Shown: positions 24,566 to 33,439, counted from the stretch's first letter. The stretch: 64,000 nt of DNA from JAHFUI01 sp039931615 (GCA_039931615.1 JBDTRR010000032.1:1-64000), one strand, 5' to 3'. Notes: generated by a model from the sequence alone, not told the origin. Numbers and translations: made by a program.

Positions 24566-24590
24566 ATTTACACGCCTGAAACCACAAGGC
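24365..24590 (+). pseudogene. Thymidylate-kinase-like remnant overlapping the ppx 3' end
   Basis: In the frame one base off ppx the sequence reads TSHQYPGQRLVVEGIERSGKTT, with a P-loop (GIERSGKTT) as in dTMP kinases, then a compressed PRWPIAEGRRVV and GWNSSALVRTATKTGKK, resembling the WNSS and GKK segments of a dTMP-kinase-like family. The normal lengths between these motifs and all of the C-terminal half (LID, DR motifs) are missing. A short run to RLKPQG ends it. It looks like a decayed kinase that once followed ppx. Confidence 0.6.
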
Positions 24591-24637
24591 CGCCGATTGG
24601 CGATACCGTGGGCGGGATGCTTGTGCAGGATTCCCGC

Positions 24638-25453
24638 ATGACGACCCCGCGGACCCCGGACACGCCGCTGGCGGCGCCACAGCCGGCGCTGGCGGCCGCC
24701 GCCAAGATCGAGGTGACCGGCCTGAACTTCTTCTATGGCACCCACCGGGTCCTCGAAAACATCCATCTCGCGATCCAGCCGAACCAGGTCACGGCGCTGA
24801 TCGGACCGTCAGGCTGCGGCAAGTCGACGTTTCTCCGATCGCTGAACCGGATGAACGACATTGTCCCGGGCACCCGGGTCGAGGGCTCGATCTGCATCGA
24901 CAAGGAGGACATCTACGCCGCGTCGGTCGACGTCGTCAACCTGCGGCGGCGGGTCGGGATGGTGTTCCAGAAATCCAACCCGTTCCCCAAGTCGATCTTC
25001 GAGAACGTCGCCTACGGGCTTCGCATCAACCGGATGACCCGCTCGCGCGAAGAGCTGGCCAGCCGGGTCGAGGCCAGCCTGCGATCGGCAGCGCTCTGGG
25101 ATGAAGTCCACGACCGTCTGCACACGTCGGCGCTGGCGCTGTCGGGCGGTCAGCAGCAGCGGCTGTGCATCGCGCGGGCGCTGGCGGTCGAGCCGGAAAT
25201 CCTGCTGATGGACGAGCCGGCCTCGGCTCTCGATCCGATCGCGACGCAGAAGATCGAGGAGCTGATCTATCAGCTCAAGGCGCGCTACACCATCGTCATC
25301 GTCACCCACAACATGCAGCAGGCGGCGCGGGTGTCGAACGTGACCGCGTTCTTCTGGATGGGCCGGGTGATCGAGTGCGATCGGACCAACAAGATCTTCA
25401 CCGCCCCGGCCGAGAAGCTGACCGAGGACTACGTGACAGGAAGGTTCGGTTGA
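24638..25453 (+). CDS. pstB: Phosphate ABC transporter ATP-binding protein
   Basis: From ATG 24638 this gives 271 residues. All ATPase motifs are intact: Walker A GPSGCGKST, Q-loop VGMVFQKSNPFPKSI (typical of PstB), signature LSGGQQQRLCIARAL, Walker B ILLMDEPASALDP and H-loop VTHNMQQA. It would energise PstSCA, but no intact pstS, pstC or pstA lies in this window; a pstS-pstC remnant lies 5 kb upstream. The stop overlaps the phoU start (TGATG). It may serve permease parts encoded elsewhere or retain only a PhoR-signalling role with PhoU. Confidence 0.93.
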   Translation: MTTPRTPDTPLAAPQPALAAAAKIEVTGLNFFYGTHRVLENIHLAIQPNQVTALIGPSGCGKSTFLRSLNRMNDIVPGTRVEGSICIDKEDIYAASVDVVNLRRRVGMVFQKSNPFPKSIFENVAYGLRINRMTRSREELASRVEASLRSAALWDEVHDRLHTSALALSGGQQQRLCIARALAVEPEILLMDEPASALDPIATQKIEELIYQLKARYTIVIVTHNMQQAARVSNVTAFFWMGRVIECDRTNKIFTAPAEKLTEDYVTGRFG

Positions 25454-26139
25454 TGGATACGACGGAACGGGTCGTCCGGCATTTCCAGTCAGAGCTCGAG
25501 CAGCTGAAGACCCGCCTGCTCGAAATGGGCGGCCTGGCTGAAGAGGAAGTACGGGTGGCGATCAAGGGCCTGGTCGAGCGCGACGTCGAGCTGATCGACC
25601 AGGCGCTGGCCGGCGACGAGCCGGTCAATCGGCTGCACATCGAAATCGACAGCCGCTGCTTCACGCTGCTGGCGCTCTACCAGCCGATGGCGGCGGACCT
25701 GCGGGCGATCGTCGCCGCGGTCAAGATCAACACCGACCTCGAGCGGGTCGGCGATCTGGCCGTCAACATCGCCGAGGCCGCGCAGCGCTACATCGAGCGG
25801 GCGCCGGTCAAGAAGCTGATCGACATCCCGCGGATGGCCGGCATCGCCCAGGGGATGCTGCGCGACGCCCTCGATGCGTTCGTCAAGCGCGACATCGATC
25901 TCGCCCAGCACGTGCTCGACGAGGACGACGCCCTCGACGACCTCAAGACGCAGATCTTCCGCGAGCTGCTGACCTACATGCTGCAGGATCCGTCGACGAT
26001 CGAGCCGGCGCTCGATCTGATCCTGATCTCGCGGCACCTCGAGCGGATCGGCGACCATGCCACCAACATCGCCGAGGATGTCATCTTCATCGTCTCGGCG
26101 CGGGATGTGCGGCATCACGCCGATCTGCATACCGGCTGA
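25453..26139 (+). CDS. phoU: Phosphate signalling protein PhoU
   Basis: This 228-residue helical protein has the duplicated PhoU fold: first half METQLK-type start (MDTTERVVRHFQSELEQLK), metal-binding motif INTDLERVGDLAVNIAEAA, second half ISRHLERIGDHATNIAEDVIF. PhoU links the Pst transporter to the PhoR kinase and represses the Pho regulon at high phosphate. I start it at ATG 25453, overlapping the pstB stop; an open frame upstream is a shadow inside pstB. Confidence 0.93.
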   Translation: MDTTERVVRHFQSELEQLKTRLLEMGGLAEEEVRVAIKGLVERDVELIDQALAGDEPVNRLHIEIDSRCFTLLALYQPMAADLRAIVAAVKINTDLERVGDLAVNIAEAAQRYIERAPVKKLIDIPRMAGIAQGMLRDALDAFVKRDIDLAQHVLDEDDALDDLKTQIFRELLTYMLQDPSTIEPALDLILISRHLERIGDHATNIAEDVIFIVSARDVRHHADLHTG

Positions 26140-26282
26140 CACCGCCCGGCCGGCCGTCACCGTCAGCGCCGACCGTCACCATCGGCAGGCGGCTGGCGGT
26201 GCGGGGAAATGACGGCGCCAGCGGACGACTCGCAGAGAGCGACGGAAACGTCGGCGCGATAGGCGCCCTCACGGCACCCAAG

Positions 26283-26288
26283 TACAAT
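26283..26288 (+). promoter_or_regulatory. -10-like TACAAT, probable leaderless start of yacG
   Basis: TACAAT ends 8 bases before the ATG at 26297, which places the expected transcription start at or next to the start codon. Confidence 0.45.
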
Positions 26289-26296
26289 AGCGGCCG

Positions 26297-26482
26297 ATGC
26301 CGCCGGTGTGTGCGTTCTGCCGGAAGCGGCCGGTCGACCCGGCGTGCCCCCCGTTCTGCAGCCGGCGCTGCCGGCTCCAGGATCTGGCCTGCTGGGTCGA
26401 CGGCCGTTATACGATTCCCGGGGAGCCGCTGCCCGACTCCGAGGACGGCGACAGTCCAGACCGGAAAAGCCAGAAGGATTAA
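26297..26482 (+). CDS. yacG: YacG-type zinc protein (DNA gyrase inhibitor family)
   Basis: This 61-residue protein has the YacG zinc-binding pattern: CAFC near the N-terminus and FCSRRCRLQDLACWVDGRY, giving CxxC and CxxxC. In E. coli YacG binds GyrB and inhibits gyrase. The acidic tail (DSEDGDSPDRKSQKD) is family-typical. The gene is monocistronic or the first before citrate synthase. Confidence 0.85.
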   Translation: MPPVCAFCRKRPVDPACPPFCSRRCRLQDLACWVDGRYTIPGEPLPDSEDGDSPDRKSQKD

Positions 26483-26525
26483 AATCGCCATTCGTTGACC
26501 GTTCACTTCTCACTGCGAAACCTCC

Positions 26526-27815
26526 ATGGCCGAAACCCTCACCGTCGTCGACAACCGCACCGGGAAGACCTACGAACTGCCGATCCAGGACGGCACCGTC
26601 CGGGCCATGGATCTGCGCCAGATCAAGACCGCGCCGGACGACTTCGGGATCATGACGTACGACCCCGCGTTCATGAACACCGCGTTCTGCCGCAGCGCCA
26701 TCACCTACATCGATGGCGACAAGGGGGTGCTGCTGTATCGCGGCTATCCGATCGAGCAGCTCGCCGAAGAGAGCGACTTTCTCGAAACCTCCTATCTGAT
26801 CCTGTTCGGCGAACTGCCGACCGCGTCGCAGCAGCAGGCCTGGGTGCGCGAGATCACGCTGCACACGATGCTGCACGAGAACGTCAAGCGGCTGATGGAG
26901 GGATTCCAGTACGACGCCCACCCGATGGGCATCTTCCTGAGCACGGTCGGTGCGCTCTCGACCTTCTATCCCGACGCCAAGCAGATCTACGACAAGGAGT
27001 CGCGGTTGAAGCAGACGCACCGGCTGATCGCCAAGGTGCCGAGCATTGCCGCGTATGCCTATCGCCACAGCATCGGCCGCCCCTATAACTACCCCGACAA
27101 CGAGCTCAGCTTCACCGGCAACTTCTTGAACATGCTGTTCAAGATGACCGAGGTGAAGTACCACCCGAACCCGGTGCTGGCCCGCGCCCTCGACGTGCTG
27201 TTCATCCTGCACGCCGATCACGAGCAGAACTGCAGCACGACGGCGATGCGGCTGATCGGCAGCTCCGAGGTCGATCCGTACTCGGCGATCGCCGGCGCCG
27301 CGGCCGCCCTCTACGGGCCGCTGCACGGCGGGGCGAACGAGGCGGTGCTGCGGATGCTGGCGGAAATCGGCTCGGTCGCGCACGTCCCGGAGTTCATCAA
27401 GCGGGTCAAGGGGGGCGACGGCCACCGGTTGATGGGGTTCGGGCACCGGGTCTACAAGTCCTACGATCCGCGAGCCAAGGTGATCAAGAAGATCGCCGAC
27501 CTGGTGTTTGCCGTCACCGGCAAGAATCCCCTGCTCGACATCGCCCTCGAGCTCGAGCGGATCGCGCTGCAGGACGAGTACTTCGTCAGCCGCAAGCTGT
27601 ACCCGAACGTCGATTTCTACTCCGGCCTGATTTACCAGGCGATGGGCTTCCCGGTCGAGATGTTTCCGGTGCTGTTCGCGATTCCGCGCACCGCCGGCTG
27701 GATCGCGCAGTGGGAAGAGATGCTGCTTGATCCGGAGCAGAAGATCGCCAGGCCGCGGCAGATCTACACCGGCCCGGCCGTGCGCAACTACGTCGCCCGG
27801 GACAAGCGATCATGA
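26526..27815 (+). CDS. gltA: Citrate synthase
   Basis: This 429-residue enzyme condenses acetyl-CoA and oxaloacetate at the entry to the TCA cycle. Catalytic motifs are intact: LHGGANEAVLRML and GFGHRVYKSYDPRAK supply the active-site His residues, and VDFYSGLIYQAMGFP the Asp. The N-terminal ~50 residues (KTYELPIQDGTVRAMDLRQI) mark the hexameric, NADH-sensitive type II form of Gram-negative bacteria. ATGA overlap with the following peptidase gene. Confidence 0.96.
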   Translation: MAETLTVVDNRTGKTYELPIQDGTVRAMDLRQIKTAPDDFGIMTYDPAFMNTAFCRSAITYIDGDKGVLLYRGYPIEQLAEESDFLETSYLILFGELPTASQQQAWVREITLHTMLHENVKRLMEGFQYDAHPMGIFLSTVGALSTFYPDAKQIYDKESRLKQTHRLIAKVPSIAAYAYRHSIGRPYNYPDNELSFTGNFLNMLFKMTEVKYHPNPVLARALDVLFILHADHEQNCSTTAMRLIGSSEVDPYSAIAGAAAALYGPLHGGANEAVLRMLAEIGSVAHVPEFIKRVKGGDGHRLMGFGHRVYKSYDPRAKVIKKIADLVFAVTGKNPLLDIALELERIALQDEYFVSRKLYPNVDFYSGLIYQAMGFPVEMFPVLFAIPRTAGWIAQWEEMLLDPEQKIARPRQIYTGPAVRNYVARDKRS

Positions 27816-28735
27816 GCCGGCCGCGGGGCGGCGGTCGATGGCCGATCGCGGCCGCGCTGCTGGCCGCCGGCGCGGCGGCGCTGTCGGCCCAGCCGCCGGC
27901 GGTGACGTTCGACTCGAACCGCGCCTGGGAGCACCTGCGCCAGCTGGTGGCGATCGGGCCGCGGCCGTCCGGGTCGGCGGCGATCGAGCAGTCGCGCACC
28001 TACATCAAGACCCAACTGGCGGCCGCCGGCGTGACGGCGGCCGAGCAGAAGTGGACCGACGACACGCCGGCCGGCAAGCTGGCCATGGTCAACCTGATCG
28101 CGACGCTGCCCGGCGCCCGGAAGGACCGGATCGTCATCGCCGGCCACTACGATACCAAGCGGTTCACCCGCTTCCGGTTCGTCGGCGCGAGCGACGGCGG
28201 GTCGAGCGCCGCCTTCCTGATTGAGCTGGCCCGCGCGCTCAAGGGGCGGACCAATGCCTACAGCATCGAGCTGCTGTTTCTCGACGGGGAGGAGGCGGTC
28301 AACGAGGTCTGGGCCGGCACCGACAACACCTACGGGAGCCGGCACTACGTCGACGCGGCGAAACGCGATGGCTCCCTGGCGACGCTGAAGGCGCTGGTGC
28401 TCGTCGACATGATCGGCGACCGCGACCTGCGCATCCGGCGCGACACCAACTCGACGCCGTGGCTCACCGACGTGATCTGGGACGCGGCCCGCCGGCTGAA
28501 GCTCGATACCGTCTTCGTGCCCGGCACGACCGAGATCGAAGACGATCACTTGCCATTCTTGAAGGCCGGCGTGCCGGCGGTCGACATCATCGACCTCGAA
28601 TACCCGCAGTGGCACACGCCGAACGACACGCTCGACGCGGTCAGCGCCCGCAGCCTGCAGGTGGTCGGCGACGTCGTTGTCGCCGCACTGCCCCAGATTG
28701 AGGCGCGACTGGGGAGAGTGGGAATTAGGAATTAG
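27812..28735 (+). CDS. M28-family peptidase / glutaminyl cyclase-like protein, exported
   Basis: This 307-residue protein has a signal peptide (WPIAAALLAAGAAALSA, cleaved after AQ) and a zinc-hydrolase fold. Ligands: His in IVIAGHYDTKRF, Asp in GASDGGSSAAFLIELA, catalytic and bridging Glu pair in LFLDGEEAV, and late His in YPQWHTPNDTLDAV. M28 members of this shape include aminopeptidases and glutaminyl-peptide cyclotransferases; sequence alone does not decide. Its final residues (GIRN-stop) are encoded by the GGAATTA repeat that follows. Confidence 0.85.
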   Translation: MSRPRGGGRWPIAAALLAAGAAALSAQPPAVTFDSNRAWEHLRQLVAIGPRPSGSAAIEQSRTYIKTQLAAAGVTAAEQKWTDDTPAGKLAMVNLIATLPGARKDRIVIAGHYDTKRFTRFRFVGASDGGSSAAFLIELARALKGRTNAYSIELLFLDGEEAVNEVWAGTDNTYGSRHYVDAAKRDGSLATLKALVLVDMIGDRDLRIRRDTNSTPWLTDVIWDAARRLKLDTVFVPGTTEIEDDHLPFLKAGVPAVDIIDLEYPQWHTPNDTLDAVSARSLQVVGDVVVAALPQIEARLGRVGIRN

Positions 28736-28767
28736 GAATTAGGAATTAGGAATTAGGAATGGCAATC
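28721..28767. repeat. GGAATTA heptad array at the end of the M28 gene
   Basis: Five tandem GGAATTA units overlap the last codons and supply the TAG stop of the peptidase gene. Unlike the array at 4873, there is no mirrored arm. Units in this orientation hold a TAG in every frame within 21 bases. Confidence 0.8.
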
Positions 28768-28774
28768 AGAAATT

Positions 28775-28860
28775 AGAGCACGCCAGCCTCCAGCCCGCAG
28801 CCCCCAGCCAGTCCCAGCCCTCCAGTCCCCAGCCTGCAGTCCCCAGCCCCGCGGCACCCG
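28775..28860. repeat. CCCCAGC/CTCCAGT degenerate heptad array
   Basis: About ten short C-rich units (CCTCCAG, CCCGCAG, CCCCCAG, TCCCAGC, CTGCAGT, CCCCAGC) follow directly after the GGAATTA array. It fills most of the 180-base gap before the sigma-factor gene. Similar CCCCAGT heptads are a known cyanobacterial repeat class; the resemblance is noted, not a claim of origin. Confidence 0.6.
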
Positions 28861-28925
28861 GCCGCCACCTCACCCCCGCGGCCTCCGGCCAACCGACCGC
28901 CGGCAGCGTCGTCTAAGTGAGGCAG

Positions 28926-29486
28926 ATGGACGCGATCGAGGCCGGTGCCGTCCTGGCACGCGCCCGCCAGGGTGACGGCGACGCCTTCCGCGTCCTGGTG
29001 GAGCGCCACAGCCACAGTGTCTTTCGCCTGGCCTTTCGCATGACCGGGAATGAACAGGACGCCGAAGACGTGGTGCAGGAGAGCTTCCTGCGCGCGTTCA
29101 AGCAGCTGGGCCGGTTCGAGTCGCGCGCCAACTTCGGCACCTGGCTCTACCGCATCGTCGCCAACTGCTCGGTCGACCTGATGCGGACCAGGCAGGCGCG
29201 TCAGAACCAGGGCCGGATGGACAGCCTGGACGAGCTCGACAATCCCGCGCCAGCCGACGGGCCGACGCCGGAACGGCTCGCCCAGAGCACGGAAATCGGC
29301 CGTCGCGTCGCGGCGGCCCTGGCCGGGTTGAGCCCGCTCGAACGCGCCGCCTTCATTCTCCGGCACTTCGAGGGCCAGTCGATCGACGAGATCTCGCGAG
29401 CGCTCGGGCTGCGCACGAGCGCCACCAAGCACAGTGTCTTTCGCGCAGTCCGCAAGCTGCGCATCGCCCTGGCGGCATTGAAATGA
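28926..29486 (+). CDS. ECF RNA polymerase sigma factor (RpoE-like)
   Basis: From ATG 28926 (GTG 28917 also possible) this gives 186 residues. Region 2 is RLAFRMTGNEQDAEDVVQES with FGTWLYRIVANCSVDLMR; region 4 is LSPLERAAFILRHFEG with the helix-turn-helix IDEISRALGLRTSATKHSVF. It lacks regions 1 and 3, as ECF sigmas do. The downstream gene overlaps by 4 bases and encodes its probable anti-sigma factor. Confidence 0.93.
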   Translation: MDAIEAGAVLARARQGDGDAFRVLVERHSHSVFRLAFRMTGNEQDAEDVVQESFLRAFKQLGRFESRANFGTWLYRIVANCSVDLMRTRQARQNQGRMDSLDELDNPAPADGPTPERLAQSTEIGRRVAAALAGLSPLERAAFILRHFEGQSIDEISRALGLRTSATKHSVFRAVRKLRIALAALK

Positions 29487-30247
29487 CCCACTACACGGAC
29501 GAAGAGCTGACGCTCTTCTACTACGGCGAGGGCGACAGCCGCGACCGGGCGAGCGTGGCGCTTCACCTCGAGTCGTGCGGCGACTGCTCCGCCACCTACC
29601 AGGCCCTCGCCGGGACGCTGCAGCAAATCGTCGGCGTCGACGTCCCGGAACGGGACGAGGCGTATCCGGTCGAGGTCTGGCAGCGGATCCGGGCCCGGCT
29701 TCCCGAGCCGCAGCCGTCCTGGTGGCAGGGCTGGTTCGACTGGCGGCCGATGGCGACGGCGACCGCGGTCGCCCTGCTGGTCGCCGCCGCGTTCATCGCC
29801 GGACGATGGTCGCTGCCGCCGGGGCCGGCGGCGCCGCCCGGCACGGCCGCGCTCGAGGCGAACGACGCCGTGGCGCGCGTGCGGCTGGCGGCGACCGGCG
29901 ATCATCTCGAGCGATCGGAGCGCGTGCTGCTCGATCTCGTCAATGCCGGCGGAGAGACGGTCGACTTGACCGCCGAGCAGGCCGGCGCCGCCGACCTGAT
30001 CAGCGCCAACCGCCTTTACCGCGACGCTGCCACGCGGGCCGGCGACGGGCTGGTCGCGAACGTCCTCGACGAACTTGAACGCAGCCTGCTCGAAATCGTC
30101 CACGGGCCCTCGACGGCGCTGCCGGCCGAGCTGGACGAGGTCCGCACCCGTGTCGACGCGGCAGCCCTGCTGTTCAGGGTCCGCATCCTTGCCGACGAAC
30201 TCCACGAGCGCGAAGTCGCGCCCGTGCAACGCCGCAAAACCACATGA
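29483..30247 (+). CDS. Zinc-finger anti-sigma factor, membrane-anchored
   Basis: This 254-residue protein opens with a ZAS-type zinc-binding motif, HLESCGDCSATY (HxxxCxxC), that clamps cognate ECF sigmas. A membrane helix (MATATAVALLVAAAFIAG, ~residues 91-108) separates it from a C-terminal helical domain that would face the periplasm and sense the signal. It overlaps the sigma gene and, at its end, the HEAT-repeat gene (ATGA), so the three genes form one operon. Confidence 0.88.
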   Translation: MTHYTDEELTLFYYGEGDSRDRASVALHLESCGDCSATYQALAGTLQQIVGVDVPERDEAYPVEVWQRIRARLPEPQPSWWQGWFDWRPMATATAVALLVAAAFIAGRWSLPPGPAAPPGTAALEANDAVARVRLAATGDHLERSERVLLDLVNAGGETVDLTAEQAGAADLISANRLYRDAATRAGDGLVANVLDELERSLLEIVHGPSTALPAELDEVRTRVDAAALLFRVRILADELHEREVAPVQRRKTT

Positions 30248-31821
30248 GCCCAGAGCACACCATGAGCCAAGCACACGCCCTCAACGTCCGCAGGACAAGA
30301 CCGATGATTGGTATCGCGATGGCGGGCCTGCTGGCGGTCGCCGGTCAGGCCGCGGCGCAGTCGCCCGTCCCGCCCCTGCCCGCTCCGACCCCCAGGCTTG
30401 CGCCCGCCCCTCCCTCGCCGCCTTCCGCGCCGAGGGCGCCGCGGCCGCCGTTGCCACCGGTCCCGCCCGCGCCTCCGGCGCCGTTCGACCACGACTTCAA
30501 TGTCGACTTCGATCACGACTTCCACTTCGATCTCAACCTCGATCTGGACGCGATTCGCGAATCGGCGCGCCAGGCGATGGAATCGGCACGAGAGGCGGTC
30601 GCCTCGGTCCGACCGTTCGAGAATTCGACCTTCGATTTCGCCGCCGAGGCGGGACTCCAGGCGGGCGCGCTCGGGCGAGGCCGGGGCGGTGAGGCGCGGA
30701 TCGAGGCTCAGGCCGACGCCCTCTATCGCCAGGCCCAGCAGGCGATCGATCAGGGCCGCTTCGAGCGGGCGATCGAGCAGCTCGATCGCCTCCTCCGCAT
30801 GACCGGCAATCCGCGGATCGACGCGGCGCTCTACTGGAAGTCCTACACGCTGAACAAGCAGGGCCAGCGCGCCGAAGCCCTGACCACGCTGGCCGATCTG
30901 CAGAAGCGCTTTGCCGACAGCCGCTGGCTGAAGGACGCCAGGGTGCTGGAGGTCGAGGTCCGGCAGGCCTCGGGTCAGGCGGTGTCGCCGGAGGCGCAGA
31001 ACGACGAAGAGATCAAGCTGCTGGCGCTGCGCGGACTGATGCAGACCGATCCGGATCGGGTCGTGCCGATGATCGAGAAGCTGCTGGCCGGAAACAGCTC
31101 CCCAAAGCTGCAGGAGAACGCGCTGTTCGTGCTCAGCCAGAGCCGATCCACACGGGCCCGTGAAATCATCAGCGGTGTCGCCCGCACCGGCAACCCGGAT
31201 CTCCAGATCCGGGCGATTCGGTATCTCGGCGCAATGGGCGGTCCGGAGAACCGGACGCTGCTCGACGGGATCTATCGCGGCACGTCGGACACCGCCGTCA
31301 AGCGGCAGATTCTGCGCGGCTTGAACAACTCGACCGATCGGGCGCGCCTGCTGTCACTGGCCAAGACCGAAACGTCACCGGAACTGCGCGGCCTGGCGGT
31401 CCAGCAACTGGGCGCGATTCACGCCGACACCGAGCTCTGGGATCTCTATCAGAGCGAGTCGGCGCCCGACATCCGGCGCCGGATCCTTCAAGGGCTGGGG
31501 GCGAGCGGCAACACCGATCGGTTGGTCGAGGTGGCCCGGACGGAAAAGGATCTGCAGCTGCGGCTGTCGGCGGTTCGTGGTCTGGGCGCCGCGGCCGGCG
31601 CCAAGTCCGGCGACGTGCTGCGCTCCCTCTACGCCTCGGAAACCTCCGCCGACGTGCGGCGCGAGATTCTCAACGGTCTGGCGGCGCATCAGAACGGGGC
31701 GATCCTCGTCGAGCTGGCGCGCGCCGAGAAGGACCCGGCCATGAAGCGCGAGATCGTCCGCAAGCTGACGTCGATGCAGTCCAAGGAAGCCTCGGACTAC
31801 CTGGTCGAGCTGCTCAAATGA
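30244..31821 (+). CDS. Exported HEAT-repeat protein with proline-rich and acidic repeat segments
   Basis: This 525-residue protein has a signal sequence (MIGIAMAGLLAVAGQAAA, after a basic lead), a Pro/Ala-rich linker (~residues 40-80), and a repetitive acidic-aromatic stretch (FDHDFNVDFDHDFHFDLNLD). A TPR-like pair then precedes about seven HEAT-type repeats to the C-terminus (for example NPDLQIRAIRYLGAMGG, DLQLRLSAVRGLGAAAG). HEAT arrays bind proteins. Operon position with the ECF sigma and anti-sigma genes suggests a periplasmic effector or sensor of that system; target unknown. Confidence 0.8.
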   Translation: MSPEHTMSQAHALNVRRTRPMIGIAMAGLLAVAGQAAAQSPVPPLPAPTPRLAPAPPSPPSAPRAPRPPLPPVPPAPPAPFDHDFNVDFDHDFHFDLNLDLDAIRESARQAMESAREAVASVRPFENSTFDFAAEAGLQAGALGRGRGGEARIEAQADALYRQAQQAIDQGRFERAIEQLDRLLRMTGNPRIDAALYWKSYTLNKQGQRAEALTTLADLQKRFADSRWLKDARVLEVEVRQASGQAVSPEAQNDEEIKLLALRGLMQTDPDRVVPMIEKLLAGNSSPKLQENALFVLSQSRSTRAREIISGVARTGNPDLQIRAIRYLGAMGGPENRTLLDGIYRGTSDTAVKRQILRGLNNSTDRARLLSLAKTETSPELRGLAVQQLGAIHADTELWDLYQSESAPDIRRRILQGLGASGNTDRLVEVARTEKDLQLRLSAVRGLGAAAGAKSGDVLRSLYASETSADVRREILNGLAAHQNGAILVELARAEKDPAMKREIVRKLTSMQSKEASDYLVELLK

Positions 31822-31839
31822 CTGCCCGGATCACGTGGC

Positions 31840-33078
31840 TCACCGGGAAATGACCGTCGATTCGTCGACGATCCGTTGAATCTGGTCGTGGGTCAGTACC
31901 CGGTTCGACGTCTTGGCAGCGGCGAAGACCCGATCGACGATGTCGTCGGTCGCGGCAAGGCCGCGTTTCTCGAGCCAGAACACCACGTTCGATCGACCTG
32001 ACAGCGGCCCGACCTCGATTTCCTGCTCGCGTCCGACCAGCCGCGCCGGCACGGCGGCGTAGACCGCGTCCATCAGCGCCCGATCCCCTTTTCGGAACGC
32101 CTTGACGACGGCCGCCGCATGCACGCCGGTCGCGGTGCGGAATGCGTCGGCGCCAACCACGGGGTAATTGGGTGGAATCCGGATCTGGCAGGCGTCGGCA
32201 ACGGTCTGGCAGTAGGCGCCCAGGCTGGTCAGGTCGCGGTCGAGGTAGCCCATCATCGCCAGGTTCACCAGCAGCAGATCCATCGAGGTATTGCCGCACC
32301 GCTCGCCGATGCCGAGCGCGGCGCCGTGCAGCCGGGTCGCCCCGGCCTCGAGCGCGGCGATGCTGCTGGCGAGGCCGAAGCCTCGATCGCGATGGCCATG
32401 CCAGTCGATCCCGACCTCGACGTCCAGCTCCGCGATCAGCGATTTGACGAAGGTGACGACCGCCCGGGCGCCGTTGGGCGTCGCGTGCCCGACCGTGTCG
32501 GCGATGCACAGCCGCCTGGCGCCGGCGCGAATCGCCGTCGTGTAGAGCAGGCGCAGCTGCTCGGGATCGGCCCGCGTCGTGTCCTCGGTGACGAACATCA
32601 CATCGAGCCCGTGCCCGACCGCGAAACTAATCGCCGCCTCGGTGCAGCTCCGCAGATAGTCGAGCGTCCACCCCTCGGCATACTGGCGAATCGGGCTCGA
32701 GCCGATGAAGGTGCAGCATTCGATCGGCACGCCGGTGCGCTGCGTGATTTCGACGATCGGCGTGATGTCCGCCACCATCGTCCGGGCGGCGCAGTTGGCG
32801 TGGATCGACATCTGCTCGCCGGCGATGGCGCGGGCCAGACGCGTCACATCCTCGACCACCCTCGGACCGGCACCGGGCAGGCCGATGTCCGCGGTGTCGA
32901 TGCCGAGCGCGTCCATGTGGCGGAGGATGTCGATCTTCTGATCGATCGCCGGCATCCGCACCGACGGCGACTGCAGGCCGTCGCGCAGGGTTTCGTCGTT
33001 CAGCATCGCCACCGGCGGAAACGGGCCGACCGCGTCCTGGTTCCAGTCGTAGATCAGCGGATGGGGTGTGATGCGCAT
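31840..33078 (-). CDS. LeuA/HMGL-like acyltransferase, alpha-isopropylmalate-synthase family
   Basis: This 412-residue protein is a TIM-barrel condensing enzyme: LNDETLRDGLQSPSVRMPA (the DETLRDG motif with catalytic Arg-Asp), HANCAARTMV, and the metal-binding HGHRDRGFGLASSIAALEAG. The family includes isopropylmalate, citramalate and homocitrate synthases. It lacks the LeuA regulatory domain. The DETLRDG form with Glu and the unusual GVPIECCTFIGSSP stretch make it a divergent member; substrate not assigned. The true LeuA candidate is at 51025. Start ATG 33078 (MRITPHPLIY). Confidence 0.8.
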   Translation of the reverse strand: MRITPHPLIYDWNQDAVGPFPPVAMLNDETLRDGLQSPSVRMPAIDQKIDILRHMDALGIDTADIGLPGAGPRVVEDVTRLARAIAGEQMSIHANCAARTMVADITPIVEITQRTGVPIECCTFIGSSPIRQYAEGWTLDYLRSCTEAAISFAVGHGLDVMFVTEDTTRADPEQLRLLYTTAIRAGARRLCIADTVGHATPNGARAVVTFVKSLIAELDVEVGIDWHGHRDRGFGLASSIAALEAGATRLHGAALGIGERCGNTSMDLLLVNLAMMGYLDRDLTSLGAYCQTVADACQIRIPPNYPVVGADAFRTATGVHAAAVVKAFRKGDRALMDAVYAAVPARLVGREQEIEVGPLSGRSNVVFWLEKRGLAATDDIVDRVFAAAKTSNRVLTHDQIQRIVDESTVISR

Positions 33079-33115
33079 ACACAGTTGATCTGGCAACGGC
33101 CGATCGGGCAACGGC

Positions 33116-33439
33116 TCACGGACGCGGTCCGGACCGGACCGCCGACCGCCGCCAGGCGATCCAACCGAGGATCAGCGTGGCGCCCGCGGCAGCGGACGCG
33201 AACCAGAGCCCGGCCGTCACCGCCGGCCGCATCCAGTCGTCGATGCGCAGATACGGACCGCCAGCCGCCGCCGCCAGCGCCGCGGCGCGAACATACCGCC
33301 GGCCAGCCGTCACGATCACCCGATCGAAGGTCGCGTTCCAGACCACGATCGCCGCCACAACCCACAGCGTCGCCGCGATCCGGGCCGCGCGCACCGTCCG
33401 CCAGACGGCAGCCAGACCTGAAGACACCGTGGCCATCAC
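33116..33439 (-). CDS. Small membrane protein, unknown function
   Basis: This 107-residue protein has two or three hydrophobic segments (IAATLWVVAAIVVWNATFDR, AVTAGLWFASAAAGATLILG) and an RIDDWMRP loop, ending in a basic tail. No family recognised. It lies 37 bases upstream of the LeuA-like gene on the same strand and could be cotranscribed. Confidence 0.55.
   Translation of the reverse strand: MMATVSSGLAAVWRTVRAARIAATLWVVAAIVVWNATFDRVIVTAGRRYVRAAALAAAAGGPYLRIDDWMRPAVTAGLWFASAAAGATLILGWIAWRRSAVRSGPRP

Noticed and set aside
25165..25452. An N-terminal extension of PhoU by ~96 residues
   Set aside because: It is an alternate frame of pstB; the ATG at 25453 overlaps the pstB stop and begins the normal PhoU sequence.
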